A stretch of DNA of 64,000 nucleotides from GCA-2731375 sp964590195 (GTDB taxonomy: Bacteria > Pseudomonadota > Alphaproteobacteria > GCA-2731375): the NCBI GenBank assembly GCA_964590195.1, contig CAZPWJ010000011.1, forward strand, positions 17,189 through 81,188. Reading direction: 5' to 3'. A model generated the notes under the pieces. That model had not been told where the DNA came from. It did not search any database and saw only the letters and a program-made list of their open reading frames with translations. Every line of letters starts with the position of its first letter. The stretch's first letter is position 1. The position numbers and the translations under genes are program-made. This document shows positions 52,704 through 61,203 of this stretch, one piece after another.

Positions 52704-53375
52704 TTAGCCAACGATGACGTGCTCCTGGGTCAGAATGGTGCCAATTTTTCCCGGTTCCAGGAAATTCACCTCATCCGCCTTGGTGCGGGCGTAAGGGTCG
52801 GAAGCGCCGGACAAACGCATATCCGCTATGTTGTCGAACCAGGCCATGGGAATGCCGTCAAACACGGGCGGTTTTGCCTTACGGTAGGCGCCCAGCAGCA
52901 CGTGGCATTGCACATAGCGGCGCAAGGTTTCGATCTCGGCCGCGATAGGCCCATGTTTCTCCCGCCAATGGGCCTGACATGCGGCAGGGTCCATGCCAGT
53001 CTTGAAGGTCAGTAATGAGATACTTTTGATGCCGTTTTTCGGCATCGGGCCGTCCTTGATCACGGTTTCCGTGGTCAACAATTCCACCAACCGGTTGCCG
53101 TCGATAAAGTTCGGTTCGTCCCTTTTAGCGGCGGCGAATTCCGCCGTCTGGCTCATCGCCCGCAAGGCCTCCTTGTCGTCCACCCAGATTTCCGCGATAC
53201 CATCGCAAATCAGCTCGCCATTGCGGTAACCCGCCAATTTAGGGTGGCATTGCACATAGCGCCGGATGCCGGGAATGCGCGCCACGATGGGACCGTGAGT
53301 GCCCAGCCAATGGGCCTGGAAATCCTCCACGCTCATGCCTGGGTTGCGATAAGCCACCTCACAAATCTTCAACAT
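52704..53375 (-). CDS. Tandem EthD-domain protein
   Basis: 223 residues made of two EthD (dimeric alpha/beta barrel) repeats, each with a W-x-x-x-H-G-P core: HWLGTHGPIVA near residue 25 and HWREKHGPIAAEI near residue 138, and RRYVQCH after both. EthD-like proteins bind hydrophobic substrates or assist monooxygenases. ATG 53375 has GGAGAGG 5 nt upstream. It faces GFA gene 53484 divergently. Confidence 0.85.
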   Translation of the reverse strand: MLKICEVAYRNPGMSVEDFQAHWLGTHGPIVARIPGIRRYVQCHPKLAGYRNGELICDGIAEIWVDDKEALRAMSQTAEFAAAKRDEPNFIDGNRLVELLTTETVIKDGPMPKNGIKSISLLTFKTGMDPAACQAHWREKHGPIAAEIETLRRYVQCHVLLGAYRKAKPPVFDGIPMAWFDNIADMRLSGASDPYARTKADEVNFLEPGKIGTILTQEHVIVG

Positions 53376-53483
53376 CTCCACCTCTCCCTGTACTTTTTTG
53401 GCCTGTCCGGCATTATTCTAGCGCACATTACTATCCCCGGCGCTACAGTAAGCGGCAATCTTCACAAGGCGGAGGGATAGCAG

Positions 53484-53894
53484 ATGACCGAAACAAGAAC
53501 CGGCGGCTGCCTTTGCGGAGCCGTGCGCTACGAACTGACGGCGGAACCCGTCGCGACCATGGTCTGCAACTGCACTATTTGTCAGAGGAGCAGCGGCAGC
53601 GCCCTGTCGACCATCGCCCTGGTCGCCCGCGAGGCCTTATCCGTGGAAGGTGAGTTAAAGGGCTATGAGTATGCCGGCGACAGCGGCAATAAATTGGAGA
53701 TCAATTTCTGCCCCAACTGCGGCGCGCCGGTACTTTTGAATATCCGCCGCATGCCGGACATCGTTTCCATCAAGGTCGGCAGTTTCGACGATACCTCTTG
53801 GTTCAAACCGAACGTGAGCATCTGGAATGACAGCGCCCAGGCCTGGATGCCAGAGATCGCCAACTGTCAGGTCTTTGCCAAAAACTCCCGCTAA
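53484..53894 (+). CDS. GFA (glutathione-dependent formaldehyde-activating)-family protein
   Basis: 136-residue zinc protein of the Gfa/CENP-V fold. Zinc ligands are in GGCLCGAVRY, CNCTIC and NFCPNCGAP. Some members condense formaldehyde with glutathione; most have no defined role. GGAGGG lies 7 nt before the ATG. It converges with the truncated-hemoglobin gene (4-nt gap). Confidence 0.87.
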   Translation: MTETRTGGCLCGAVRYELTAEPVATMVCNCTICQRSSGSALSTIALVAREALSVEGELKGYEYAGDSGNKLEINFCPNCGAPVLLNIRRMPDIVSIKVGSFDDTSWFKPNVSIWNDSAQAWMPEIANCQVFAKNSR

Positions 53895-53898
53895 TTAT

Positions 53899-54321
53899 TC
53901 AGCGCGGTTTTTCGACGACGATAATCGGCTCGTTCTTGTAACGGCCCTCGCATTCATCGACGGAGTTTTTCACCAGGGCCCGCTTCATACCCATATCATG
54001 GTCCAGCCACTGATCCCTCAGGTCAGCACGCACATGGGCCTCTTCCAATGCTTCCTCAAGCAGGATGTGGCGGGTGAAGAACACCTCTTCGGTAATGTAC
54101 ATATGAATATGCGCTGATTGCGGCGGCCTGCCGCCGTATATCTTCGGCCCGCCAAAAAGACCCGCCATGAATTCCGTCTGCTGTGATTCCAGATGGCTGC
54201 GCGGCACGCCCTGAAAAAAGTCCTTGAGCCAGGGATGGCTCAACAGCTTGTCGTAAAAAATCGTGTGGACCTTCGCGATACCAGGCATACCGCCAAGTTC
54301 GTCAAACAATGTCGCCGCCAT
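53899..54321 (-). CDS. Truncated hemoglobin
   Basis: 140-residue 2-on-2 globin. LFDELGGMPGIAKVHTIFYDKLL is the A/B-helix opening, FFQGVPRSHLESQQTEFMAGLFGGP covers the CD-E region, and the proximal heme His is in SAHIHMYITEEVF. Such globins bind O2 or NO and often detoxify NO. A 16-bp perfect palindrome lies 35 nt upstream of the start. Confidence 0.88.
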   Translation of the reverse strand: MAATLFDELGGMPGIAKVHTIFYDKLLSHPWLKDFFQGVPRSHLESQQTEFMAGLFGGPKIYGGRPPQSAHIHMYITEEVFFTRHILLEEALEEAHVRADLRDQWLDHDMGMKRALVKNSVDECEGRYKNEPIIVVEKPR

Positions 54322-54355
54322 ATTCGAATACCCCCATACGGATCATATATCCCCT

Positions 54356-54371
54356 CCACTATCGATAGTGG
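54356..54371. promoter_or_regulatory. 16-bp perfect palindrome upstream of the globin gene
   Basis: CCACTATCGATAGTGG lies 35-50 nt upstream of the globin start codon, where a promoter-overlapping operator would be expected. The other neighbour, a class V aminotransferase gene, points away, so the globin gene is the natural target. Binding protein unknown. Confidence 0.45.
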
Positions 54372-54437
54372 CTAATCCATACATGGGTGTATCATTGCGG
54401 AATTGAACAAATTGTTAAGCAGTGGCGCCATGCCTCT

Positions 54438-55568
54438 CTATTGCGGCAGATGCCGGTCAAAGGCGGCGAACAGGCGTTCAATGTCGGCCTCGTCATTATG
54501 CAGGTGCGGACTGATACGGATAGATGGACCGCGCGGCGCCACGAAAACATTGTCGACCGCCAAGGCCTCGACCAGGCCATCGGGCACACCGCCCGGTGGA
54601 GTGACCCCAATGAAATGACGGGCACGGTGTTGCCGCGGCGGATGGGCATAGCCGCGCTTGGCCGCCTCGTGGGCTATTTTGTCGGTTAAACGGCCCAGGC
54701 TTTCCTCGATCTCGCCAACGCCCCAGTCCAGCAGTTGCTCCATCGCCGCGCAGGCCATGGGCAGCGAGGTCAGATTGGTTCGCTCGCCCATGTCATAGCG
54801 GGCAGCGGTCTGGCGCAGGGCCGTGCTGTAAGCGCCGTGCTGTTGGAGGGGATCATGGTTGCCGCCATGCAGTTCAAGCGGTTGGCCGTCACGGCGGTGC
54901 GGCGCGGCATAGAGAAACGCCAGGGTATAGGGCGACAAAAGCCACTTGTAGGCGGAGCAGGCCAGAAAATCCGGCTGGATCGTTTCGACATCCAGACGCT
55001 TGGCACCGGCCGATTGGGTCGCATCGATGACGAACGCCGCACCCACTTCACGGCAGCGGACACCGATCGCTTCAAGATCCAGCAGGCTGCCGTCCATCCA
55101 ATGGCAGCCCGGCAGCGCGGCGATCGCCGTATCCGCGCCAATGGCCTCCAAAACGCCCGGCGTCCAATCGCCGTTTTCCGGGCGCGGCACCACACGCATA
55201 GCCGCTCCGGCCCCTTCCGCCTTCTCGACCCAGATGTAATAGTTGGATGGAAACTGGTCTTGCAGCACGACAATGTTCTGTCCCGGTGCCAGGTCAAGAT
55301 TGGCCGCCGCCACGGCGATGCCATAACTGGTCGCCGGGGTAACGGCGATGGCGTCGGCCTCGGCATTGATCAGGCGGGCAAACAACGCCCGGGCCCTGTC
55401 GGCGCCATCGGCAAGTTCCGTGGAATTTATCTCCCAGGTATGTACCCGCCGTTCAACGGCGCCATGCCCGGCCTTGGCGACAGACAAAAGGAATGGGGAA
55501 AACGCGGCGCAATTGAAATAGGCGATCTCGCGCGGCACATCGAACAGGTGCCGTTGACACTCAAGCAT
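54438..55568 (-). CDS. Aminotransferase class V-fold PLP enzyme
   Basis: 376-residue PLP-dependent protein related to cysteine desulfurases and kynureninases. The PLP-binding His/Asp region is VIDATQSAGAKRLD and the Schiff-base Lys is in CSAYKWLLSPY; FNCAAFSPF starts the fold. There is no desulfurase active Cys loop that I can see, so an isomerase, lyase or aminotransferase role is possible. ATG 55568 has GGAG 6 nt upstream and is better than TTG 55580. Last well-behaved gene before the tRNA-fragment region. Confidence 0.84.
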   Translation of the reverse strand: MLECQRHLFDVPREIAYFNCAAFSPFLLSVAKAGHGAVERRVHTWEINSTELADGADRARALFARLINAEADAIAVTPATSYGIAVAAANLDLAPGQNIVVLQDQFPSNYYIWVEKAEGAGAAMRVVPRPENGDWTPGVLEAIGADTAIAALPGCHWMDGSLLDLEAIGVRCREVGAAFVIDATQSAGAKRLDVETIQPDFLACSAYKWLLSPYTLAFLYAAPHRRDGQPLELHGGNHDPLQQHGAYSTALRQTAARYDMGERTNLTSLPMACAAMEQLLDWGVGEIEESLGRLTDKIAHEAAKRGYAHPPRQHRARHFIGVTPPGGVPDGLVEALAVDNVFVAPRGPSIRISPHLHNDEADIERLFAAFDRHLPQ

Positions 55569-55678
55569 GACATTCTCCAATTTTGATCCAGGCTAGCATA
55601 AGCCCGAGTGAAAAATCGGCCAACCCTGTAACCCTTGGGATTAAGACATTGATTTCAAAGGCCCGGCAGGTCGAATTT

Positions 55679-55728
55679 TAGCGCGCCCAGCAGGACTCGA
55701 ACCAGCGACCCCCGGATTAACAATCCAG
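55679..55728 (-). pseudogene. tRNA 3' fragment a (anticodon arm to acceptor)
   Basis: On the minus strand a complete anticodon arm (loop TTGTTAA), 5-nt variable loop, T-arm with TTCGAGT and acceptor 3' strand TGGGCGC plus G are readable, but there is no D-arm and no 5' acceptor strand upstream. One T-stem base pair is broken and CCA has become CTA. Bases 55681-55719 match 61092-61130 at 38 of 39 positions. Between 55729 and 55925 I see no gene. Confidence 0.7.
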
Positions 55729-55925
55729 TCCGGTCCAGCGTAGATCCCCTGACCGACCCTCAATGCGCGATTTTTGGTGAGCAGCGAAAATGCAGCTGGC
55801 GCTCCCCGATGGGCGCTGTGTGCCAAATCCGGACCTCTGATCGTCTGGCATTCCCAGACTCTCCAGACTAGAATTTCGGCGGGCGATTTGGCGTCTTGGG
55901 GGTCTCGGTTAAGGATGCGCGCACC

Positions 55926-56573
55926 ATGATCAAGACGATTTCGGCATCACTGCTTCTGGTAATCTTTCTGACGGTTTCTTCGGTCGCTGCCGCGCAGAAA
56001 CTGACTGGGAAGAAACTTGTCGATACACTGCTGCAAGGCGGACATTACATCTATTTTCGTCACGCTGCCACGGATTGGAGCCAAAGTGATCATGTCAGCG
56101 TCGCCGGTGATTGGCGCAGTTGCGATGGGCATAGGATGCGTCAATTGTCGAAGGCCGGTCGTAACGATGCCCGCCGCATTGGAAAGGCCATAAGCGCGCT
56201 AAAGATTCCAGTGTCACGCATCCTGTCGAGCGAATATTGCCGGGCGGTCGAAACAGCTCGGGGCTTCGGTTTGGGAAAAGTCGAGATGACTCGTGATATT
56301 ATGAACATGCGTGCGGCCCCTTTGGTCGGAGGCCGTATTCAGGTGATCGCGCGGTTCCGCAAGTTGATGGCACAAAACGTTCCTGCCGGTGCTAACGTCA
56401 TTTTGGTTGGGCATGGGAACTTATTGCGTGACGCGACGGCCGTTTATCCCGATGAGGGTGGTAGCGGGATCTTTGTACCTGATCCAACAGCCAAGAATGG
56501 ATTTCGCTTTGTCGCTCGGTTAAAATCGCAGGGCTGGACGGAATTGGCCAAAACATTTGCGAATTCACCATAG
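55926..56573 (+). CDS. Exported histidine phosphatase-superfamily protein
   Basis: 215 residues with signal peptide MIKTISASLLLVIFLTVSS (cleavage near AAA-QK). Catalytic motif reads YFRHAAT (usual RHG is RHA), followed by LSSEYCRAVETA and the second His in VGHGNLLRD. Likely a periplasmic phosphatase or phosphate-ester-binding protein; RHA variants are found among active members. AAGGA lies 10 nt before ATG 55926. Codon use is noticeably less GC-biased than in genes left of 55 kb, consistent with acquired DNA. Confidence 0.83.
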   Translation: MIKTISASLLLVIFLTVSSVAAAQKLTGKKLVDTLLQGGHYIYFRHAATDWSQSDHVSVAGDWRSCDGHRMRQLSKAGRNDARRIGKAISALKIPVSRILSSEYCRAVETARGFGLGKVEMTRDIMNMRAAPLVGGRIQVIARFRKLMAQNVPAGANVILVGHGNLLRDATAVYPDEGGSGIFVPDPTAKNGFRFVARLKSQGWTELAKTFANSP

Positions 56574-56883
56574 TTACCGGTCCCTCGGGGACGCAAATGT
56601 TTTTGCTGATTTCGATCCAAGACTGCTTTCGACATGCCATCATTGACCGTTATCGGGTCAATAGCCGTTTCGATTGGCGATGCTCGAACCAGAGGGACAA
56701 GCGGAAACCGCTGTTCAAGCCCATGACCAACGGTGTGTGCCATAACCGGACTGTTAGAAAGTTCTGATATGCAGTGATATTGATCATCATTCGTCCTGCG
56801 GATAGTCGCCAAACTGTTTCCCGCCATATATTGTGTTTTAACGGTTTGACTAATTCGCTGGTCTTTGGGGAATGGCGATTTCA
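56574..56883. other. Gene-free gap in the island
   Basis: No supported gene. A minus-strand open frame (56444-56884) crosses the gap but runs antisense into the phosphatase gene, lacks a ribosome site and has no recognisable motif. No hairpin terminator or repeat is evident. Confidence 0.4.
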
Positions 56884-57357
56884 ATGTCTGATTTTGAATT
56901 GGAACTCAATAGCCTTAGTTTTGACCTCGACCTTGAGAATGAGGAACTGCGTGATTTTTATAGAATTTGGGAATCGAAACGTGACGGGCGTAATCTTCCC
57001 AGCCGCTCGCAGCTAGATCCGATCGAACTGAAACGGCATCTAGGTTGGTTGCTTTTGATCGATGTTGAGAGAGAGCCGGTCAGATTCAGATTTCGTCTGG
57101 TCGGCACAAACATCACGACGGTTTCCGGGCGCGATGTCACCGGAAAATACTTCGACGAAGTGTATGGTGACGGGCCATCGGAGATAAAGAAATTCTATGA
57201 AACGGCATTTGAAGCCGCAAAGCCATGCCACGTGGCAGGCAGATTTCCTGTGGCAGGCAGGGACTTCTATCGATTTGAAGCATTGCTCGTGCCGTTGGCC
57301 GACAACGGCTCTGATGTTGATAAGATCATGACGCGTTCCGTCTTCCATAACGCATGA
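56884..57357 (+). CDS. PAS_5-family PAS-domain protein
   Basis: 157 residues, a single PAS-like sensor domain: LRDFYRIWESKRDGRNLPSR, then HLGWLLLIDVEREPVRFRFRLVGTNI and the terminal FYRFEALLVPLADNG. This standalone PAS_5 form is frequent in Rhodospirillales. The GGGGA directly before ATG 56872 is too close to serve it, so ATG 56884 is preferred. Its signal partner is unknown. A 25-nt repeat follows about 55 nt after the stop. Confidence 0.75.
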   Translation: MSDFELELNSLSFDLDLENEELRDFYRIWESKRDGRNLPSRSQLDPIELKRHLGWLLLIDVEREPVRFRFRLVGTNITTVSGRDVTGKYFDEVYGDGPSEIKKFYETAFEAAKPCHVAGRFPVAGRDFYRFEALLVPLADNGSDVDKIMTRSVFHNA

Positions 57358-57411
57358 GTGCGAAGTCTGTTTTGCGTAATTCCCTAGTGGCCTGGCTCGA
57401 TTCTAGGGGTA

Positions 57412-57436
57412 GAGCGGACATCGATAAGACAGATAT
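57412..57436. repeat. 25-nt dispersed repeat, copy 1
   Basis: Matches 61040-61064 with a single A/G difference. It begins GAGCGGACATCGATAAG and contains AGCGGACAT, a core I recall from short interspersed repeats of other alphaproteobacteria. Located downstream of the PAS_5 gene. Confidence 0.6.
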
Positions 57437-57462
57437 CCGCAACCCGGCCACGCCTTGATGGA

Positions 57463-58671
57463 TCAATGGGCCACTGCATTCGCCAATCGGTGCATGGCGT
57501 CCTCCAGAATGGCGCGGGGGCATGCGACATTGATCCGCTCAAAGCCCGCACCCTCTTCGCCAAAGATATAACCTTCATCCAAATAGAGCCCCGCCTGGTT
57601 CAGCATCAGGTCCTCCAACCGCGCCTTGTCCAACCCCAGCGCACGGCAGTCCAACCAAGCCAAATAAGTAGCCTCCGGTTTGATCATGCGGATCTGCGGC
57701 AAATTCTCGGCCAGGAACCCGGCCACGAAATCCATATTGCCCTGGATATAGGCAAGCACCTGTTGCAGCCATTCCTCTCCCTCGTCGTAAGCCGCTTGCA
57801 CGGCAGCCGCGCCGAAAGGATTCATGCCGAACATGGCCGCCTTTTGCAGACCGGCGTCGACCTGGGACCTAAGTTCAGGATTGGGCGTGATGATGTGGGC
57901 CGTATGCATGCCGGCCAGGGAAAAGGTCTTGGACGCGGCGCTACAGACGATTGCATTTTCAGCGAATGCCCGTCCCAGTGCCGCATAAGGCTTGAACACC
58001 GATCCGTTCAGCATGAGGTCGGCATGTAATTCATCCGCCGCCACCAGCACGTCATGGCGGTTGCAGATTTCCCCCAGCCGGCTTAGTTCCGCTTCGTTCC
58101 ATACCCGGCCTACCGGATTGTGCGGGCTGCACAATAGAAGCATCTTGACGGTGGGATCAGAAGCCTTTGCCTCCAGATCGTGGAAATCCATTTCATAACG
58201 GCCATCAACCAGGCGCAGGGGGTTGCGCACCACGCGGGCGTCATTGTTTTCGATCACCATATAAAACGGATGATAGACCGGCGGCTGGACGATGACGCCG
58301 TCGCCTGCCTGGGTGAAGGTACGAACCAGCATGTTCAGGGCCGGCACCACCCCGGAGGCAGTGGCGATCCAATCCTTTTCCACCGTCCAACCATGACGGC
58401 GCTGCATCCAGCCGGTGACAGCGGAAAGATAGGCATCGGTCTTGTAGGTGTAGCCAACACTGGGTATGGCTGCCCGCGCCTCCAACGCCCGTCGAATGGG
58501 CTCGGCGATGGCGAAATCCATATCGGCAACCCACATGGGCAGCACTTGCCGGCTGCCGTCTTTCTCTTCGGTGGCGTCCCAGGCTTCAAGCCCATTGTCG
58601 CCTTTCCGGTGCTCCCATTTAACGGATCCAATGCCGCGCGGCGTGGCGATACGGTCGAAATCATACTTCAT
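57463..58671 (-). CDS. MalY/PatB-type PLP aminotransferase (cystathionine beta-lyase)
   Basis: 402-residue fold-type I PLP enzyme. LPMWVADMDFAIAEPI and GVVPALNMLVRTFTQAGDGV are MalY/PatB hallmarks, LLLCSPHNPVGRVW and the Schiff-base Lys in CSAASKTFSLAGMHTA are intact. It cleaves C-S bonds in cystathionine or cysteine conjugates. GC-rich like the host chromosome although it lies between tRNA fragments. ATG 58692 is an alternative start; neither has a good ribosome site. Confidence 0.87.
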   Translation of the reverse strand: MKYDFDRIATPRGIGSVKWEHRKGDNGLEAWDATEEKDGSRQVLPMWVADMDFAIAEPIRRALEARAAIPSVGYTYKTDAYLSAVTGWMQRRHGWTVEKDWIATASGVVPALNMLVRTFTQAGDGVIVQPPVYHPFYMVIENNDARVVRNPLRLVDGRYEMDFHDLEAKASDPTVKMLLLCSPHNPVGRVWNEAELSRLGEICNRHDVLVAADELHADLMLNGSVFKPYAALGRAFAENAIVCSAASKTFSLAGMHTAHIITPNPELRSQVDAGLQKAAMFGMNPFGAAAVQAAYDEGEEWLQQVLAYIQGNMDFVAGFLAENLPQIRMIKPEATYLAWLDCRALGLDKARLEDLMLNQAGLYLDEGYIFGEEGAGFERINVACPRAILEDAMHRLANAVAH

Positions 58672-58784
58672 CTGGGGACAATGCTTTCTCATTTTCAGGG
58701 TTTAGGGAGCCAAGCTTGCGAACGCTAGAGGAGCGAACCAAATTCCTAAGTTACACCATCAAGCATTTAAAATTATTGAATTGG

Positions 58785-58817
58785 TGGTGCGCCGGACAGG
58801 ACTCGAACCTGCGACCC
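58785..58817 (-). pseudogene. tRNA 3' fragment b (T-arm and acceptor)
   Basis: On the minus strand: T-arm GCAGGTTCGAGTCCTGT, acceptor 3' strand CCGGCGC, discriminator A and an encoded CCA. Upstream sequence gives a possible hairpin (CCACGG/CCGTGG) but no anticodon arm with U33, no D-arm and no 5' acceptor. The acceptor suggests a GCGCCGG-type tRNA, perhaps tRNA-Leu. 58797-58817 is identical over 21 nt to 61102-61122. No gene is seen from 58818 to 59039. Confidence 0.6.
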
Positions 58818-59039
58818 ACGGGAACTGGTGCCGTGGCCAACCCAGGCACTTTGACTATTGTCCTTGTCGGTCTAACTAGTTTCCCTAGCGTCAGTGGATT
58901 GCATAGGCGTCCGGCTTATGCGTGGCAATACATGAAGATTGCGAAGGCGCTTTTTTCCGGACATCAAACGGCCTCGTTAAGGCGTGCATGAATTGCCCCA
59001 TGCCTTAACAAGGTGAACTGTGTCAAAGGGATACCCGCC

Positions 59040-60965
59040 ATGCGAAACCTCCTCATCATTGCCGCTTTCTTGATCAGTTCCGCGGCACTGGCCCAGAGTG
59101 ATAGTTCCGGCGGAACCGTCGGCGAAATGTCAATGACAAGCGACGATGCCGCCTTATTCAAGTCCGGAAAGTTTTCCCCTTATGCGGGCCGGCGGTATCC
59201 GACTAGGGTCCTTTGGGGCGACACGCATCTGCACACATCCAATTCGCTTGATGCGCGGGCATTCGGCGCCACCTTGGATCCAGCTGACGCCTTCCGCTTC
59301 GCAAGAGGCGACGAGGTTACGACCAGCCATGGTTTACGCGTTCGGTTATCGCGGCCCTTGGATTGGCTTGTCGTTTCGGATCATTCCGACGGCATGGGTT
59401 CGATGAACGAAATCATCGCTGGCAATGTGGCGCTTATGGGGGATCCATTGGTTCGTGACTGGCATGCGCGCCTCAAAAAGGGGGGCAAGACAGCATTGGG
59501 GGCAACCATGGAGGTGATTTCAACATTCGCGGGCATATCAGGAAAGAAAATGCCCGCCGTTGTCGTCGACGAACGCTTTGTCCAAACCATCTGGGATGAG
59601 TATCTGGAAACCGCCGAGGCGTATAATAATCCCGGTACGTTCTCGACAATCATTGGTTATGAATGGACGTCGACCGAAGGCGGCAACAACCTACATCGCA
59701 ATGTACTCTACCGCGACGGTATTCGCCGGGCCGAACAAATGCTTCCGTTCACGGCGGCCGAGAGCTTCAATCCCGAAGACCTTTGGTCGTGGATGGAAGC
59801 CTACGAGAAAGAAACGGGCGGACGTGTCTTGGCCCTTGCTCATAACGGCAATGTTTCAAATGGGATCATGTTCCCTGTCGAGACCAATCCTGATACGGGC
59901 AAACCCCTGGCCGGCGACTACGCCAAGCGACGGGCGAAATGGGAGCCGCTGTACGAAGTGACCCAGATCAAGGGTGACGGCGAGGCGCATCCCTTCCTCA
60001 GCCCCAATGACGAATTCGCCGACTACGAAACATGGGACAAGTCCAATCTTGGTCCCGTGCAGAAAAAGAAAGAAATGCTTCAGTACGAGTACGCCCGCGA
60101 GGCGCTGAAGAATGGTCTAAAACTTGAAGCGTCTCTCGGCGCCAATCCATACAAATTCGGCATGGTTGGCTCGACCGACAGTCATACTGGCCTGGCCACG
60201 GCGGAGGAAGAGAATTTCTTCGGGAAGCATTCAGGCGCGGAACCGGAGGCGAAGCGGTGGGAGCATCTAATCGGCGATTTTGGCCCCGAGTCCAAGATCC
60301 TCGGTTGGGAAATGGCGGCTTCCGGATATGCCGCCGTTTGGGCGAAAGAAAACACCCGGAGGGCCATTTTCGACGCCATGGAGCGCCGCGAGGTGTATGC
60401 CACGACGGGGCCACGAATTCTGGTAAGATTCTTCGGCGGCTGGGACTTCACCGAGAACGATGCGCGCAGCCGATTGCCGGCCGAGATCGGATATGCCAAG
60501 GGCGTGCCGATGGGTGGCGATCTCCTTGCTGGACCAAAAGGCGCGACGCCAAGTTTTCTCGTCGCCGCGCTTAAGGATTCGTATGGTGGAAACCTTGATC
60601 GCATCCAAATTATCAAGGGCTGGCTCGACAACACAGGCAAGACTCACGAGAAGGTTTATGACGTCGTCTGGTCTGGCGACCGTAAACCCGCCGCCAATGG
60701 CAAGCTGCCATCGGTAGGCAACACGGTCGACGTGGCTCGGGCGGTTTTCACAAATACCATCGGCGCACCAGAATTAATCACGGTCTGGCGCGACCCTGAT
60801 TTCGATCCCGCGGAACGTGCCCTCTACTATGCGCGCGTTGTCGAGATACCAACACCTAGATGGACTGCCTATGATGCGCTTCGGTTCAACGACGAGATGC
60901 CAAAGGATATCTTGATGACGACCCAGGAACGCGCCTACACAAGCCCTATATGGTACACGCCGTGA
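59040..60965 (+). CDS. Exported DUF3604 protein
   Basis: 641 residues with signal peptide MRNLLIIAAFLISSAALA. The DUF3604 family has a PHP-phosphoesterase-like metal site: WGDTHLHTSNSLDA, VVSDHSDGMG, ALAHNGN and GSTDSHTG all carry conserved His/Asp. IIGYEWTSTEGGNNLHRNVLYRD and YATTGPRI are also family segments. It presumably acts in the periplasm on an unknown, perhaps phosphorylated or sulfated, substrate. Lies alone between tRNA fragments b and c. Confidence 0.86.
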   Translation: MRNLLIIAAFLISSAALAQSDSSGGTVGEMSMTSDDAALFKSGKFSPYAGRRYPTRVLWGDTHLHTSNSLDARAFGATLDPADAFRFARGDEVTTSHGLRVRLSRPLDWLVVSDHSDGMGSMNEIIAGNVALMGDPLVRDWHARLKKGGKTALGATMEVISTFAGISGKKMPAVVVDERFVQTIWDEYLETAEAYNNPGTFSTIIGYEWTSTEGGNNLHRNVLYRDGIRRAEQMLPFTAAESFNPEDLWSWMEAYEKETGGRVLALAHNGNVSNGIMFPVETNPDTGKPLAGDYAKRRAKWEPLYEVTQIKGDGEAHPFLSPNDEFADYETWDKSNLGPVQKKKEMLQYEYAREALKNGLKLEASLGANPYKFGMVGSTDSHTGLATAEEENFFGKHSGAEPEAKRWEHLIGDFGPESKILGWEMAASGYAAVWAKENTRRAIFDAMERREVYATTGPRILVRFFGGWDFTENDARSRLPAEIGYAKGVPMGGDLLAGPKGATPSFLVAALKDSYGGNLDRIQIIKGWLDNTGKTHEKVYDVVWSGDRKPAANGKLPSVGNTVDVARAVFTNTIGAPELITVWRDPDFDPAERALYYARVVEIPTPRWTAYDALRFNDEMPKDILMTTQERAYTSPIWYTP

Positions 60966-61039
60966 AGAATCCGCATTACCGCTCCGGGTCAGAAGCGTCC
61001 TATTGGGATTATCCTATTTGACGCCCGCTACTGGAGGCG

Positions 61040-61064
61040 GAGCGGACATCGATAAGGCAGATAT
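61040..61064. repeat. 25-nt dispersed repeat, copy 2
   Basis: One mismatch to 57412-57436 (GATAAGG here, GATAAGA there). Located 75 nt after the DUF3604 stop and 26 nt before tRNA fragment c. Confidence 0.6.
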
Positions 61065-61089
61065 AAGCACACCCCGGTAAGCTCATGGT

Positions 61090-61134
61090 TGGCGCGCCCA
61101 GCAGGACTCGAACCTGCGACCCCCGGATTAGAAG
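61090..61134 (-). pseudogene. tRNA-Arg(UCU) 3' fragment c
   Basis: On the minus strand: anticodon loop CTTCTAA (anticodon UCU), 3' anticodon stem TCCGG, variable loop, T-arm GCAGGTTCGAGTCCTGC, acceptor TGGGCGC, discriminator G and encoded CCA. The preceding five bases (CTGAA) do not properly pair with TCCGG and no D-arm follows, so the gene is cut at the anticodon loop. This is the segment that tyrosine integrases usually leave as an attachment-site copy. Confidence 0.75.
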
Positions 61135-61203
61135 TTCAGCATTCGAGGCCAAGAACAGCTCCAAGCAATCCGTGATCTCCCCAAATGCGATAGTCAGACC
61201 TCT

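Noticed and set aside
56444..56884. 146-codon minus-strand frame covering the gap after the histidine phosphatase
   Set aside because: Half of it is antisense to the phosphatase gene, no ribosome site and no recognisable motif; kept only as a gene-free gap.
55679..61134. Intact tRNA genes at the three tRNA-like sites
   Set aside because: None has a D-arm or a 5' acceptor strand that pairs with its 3' strand.
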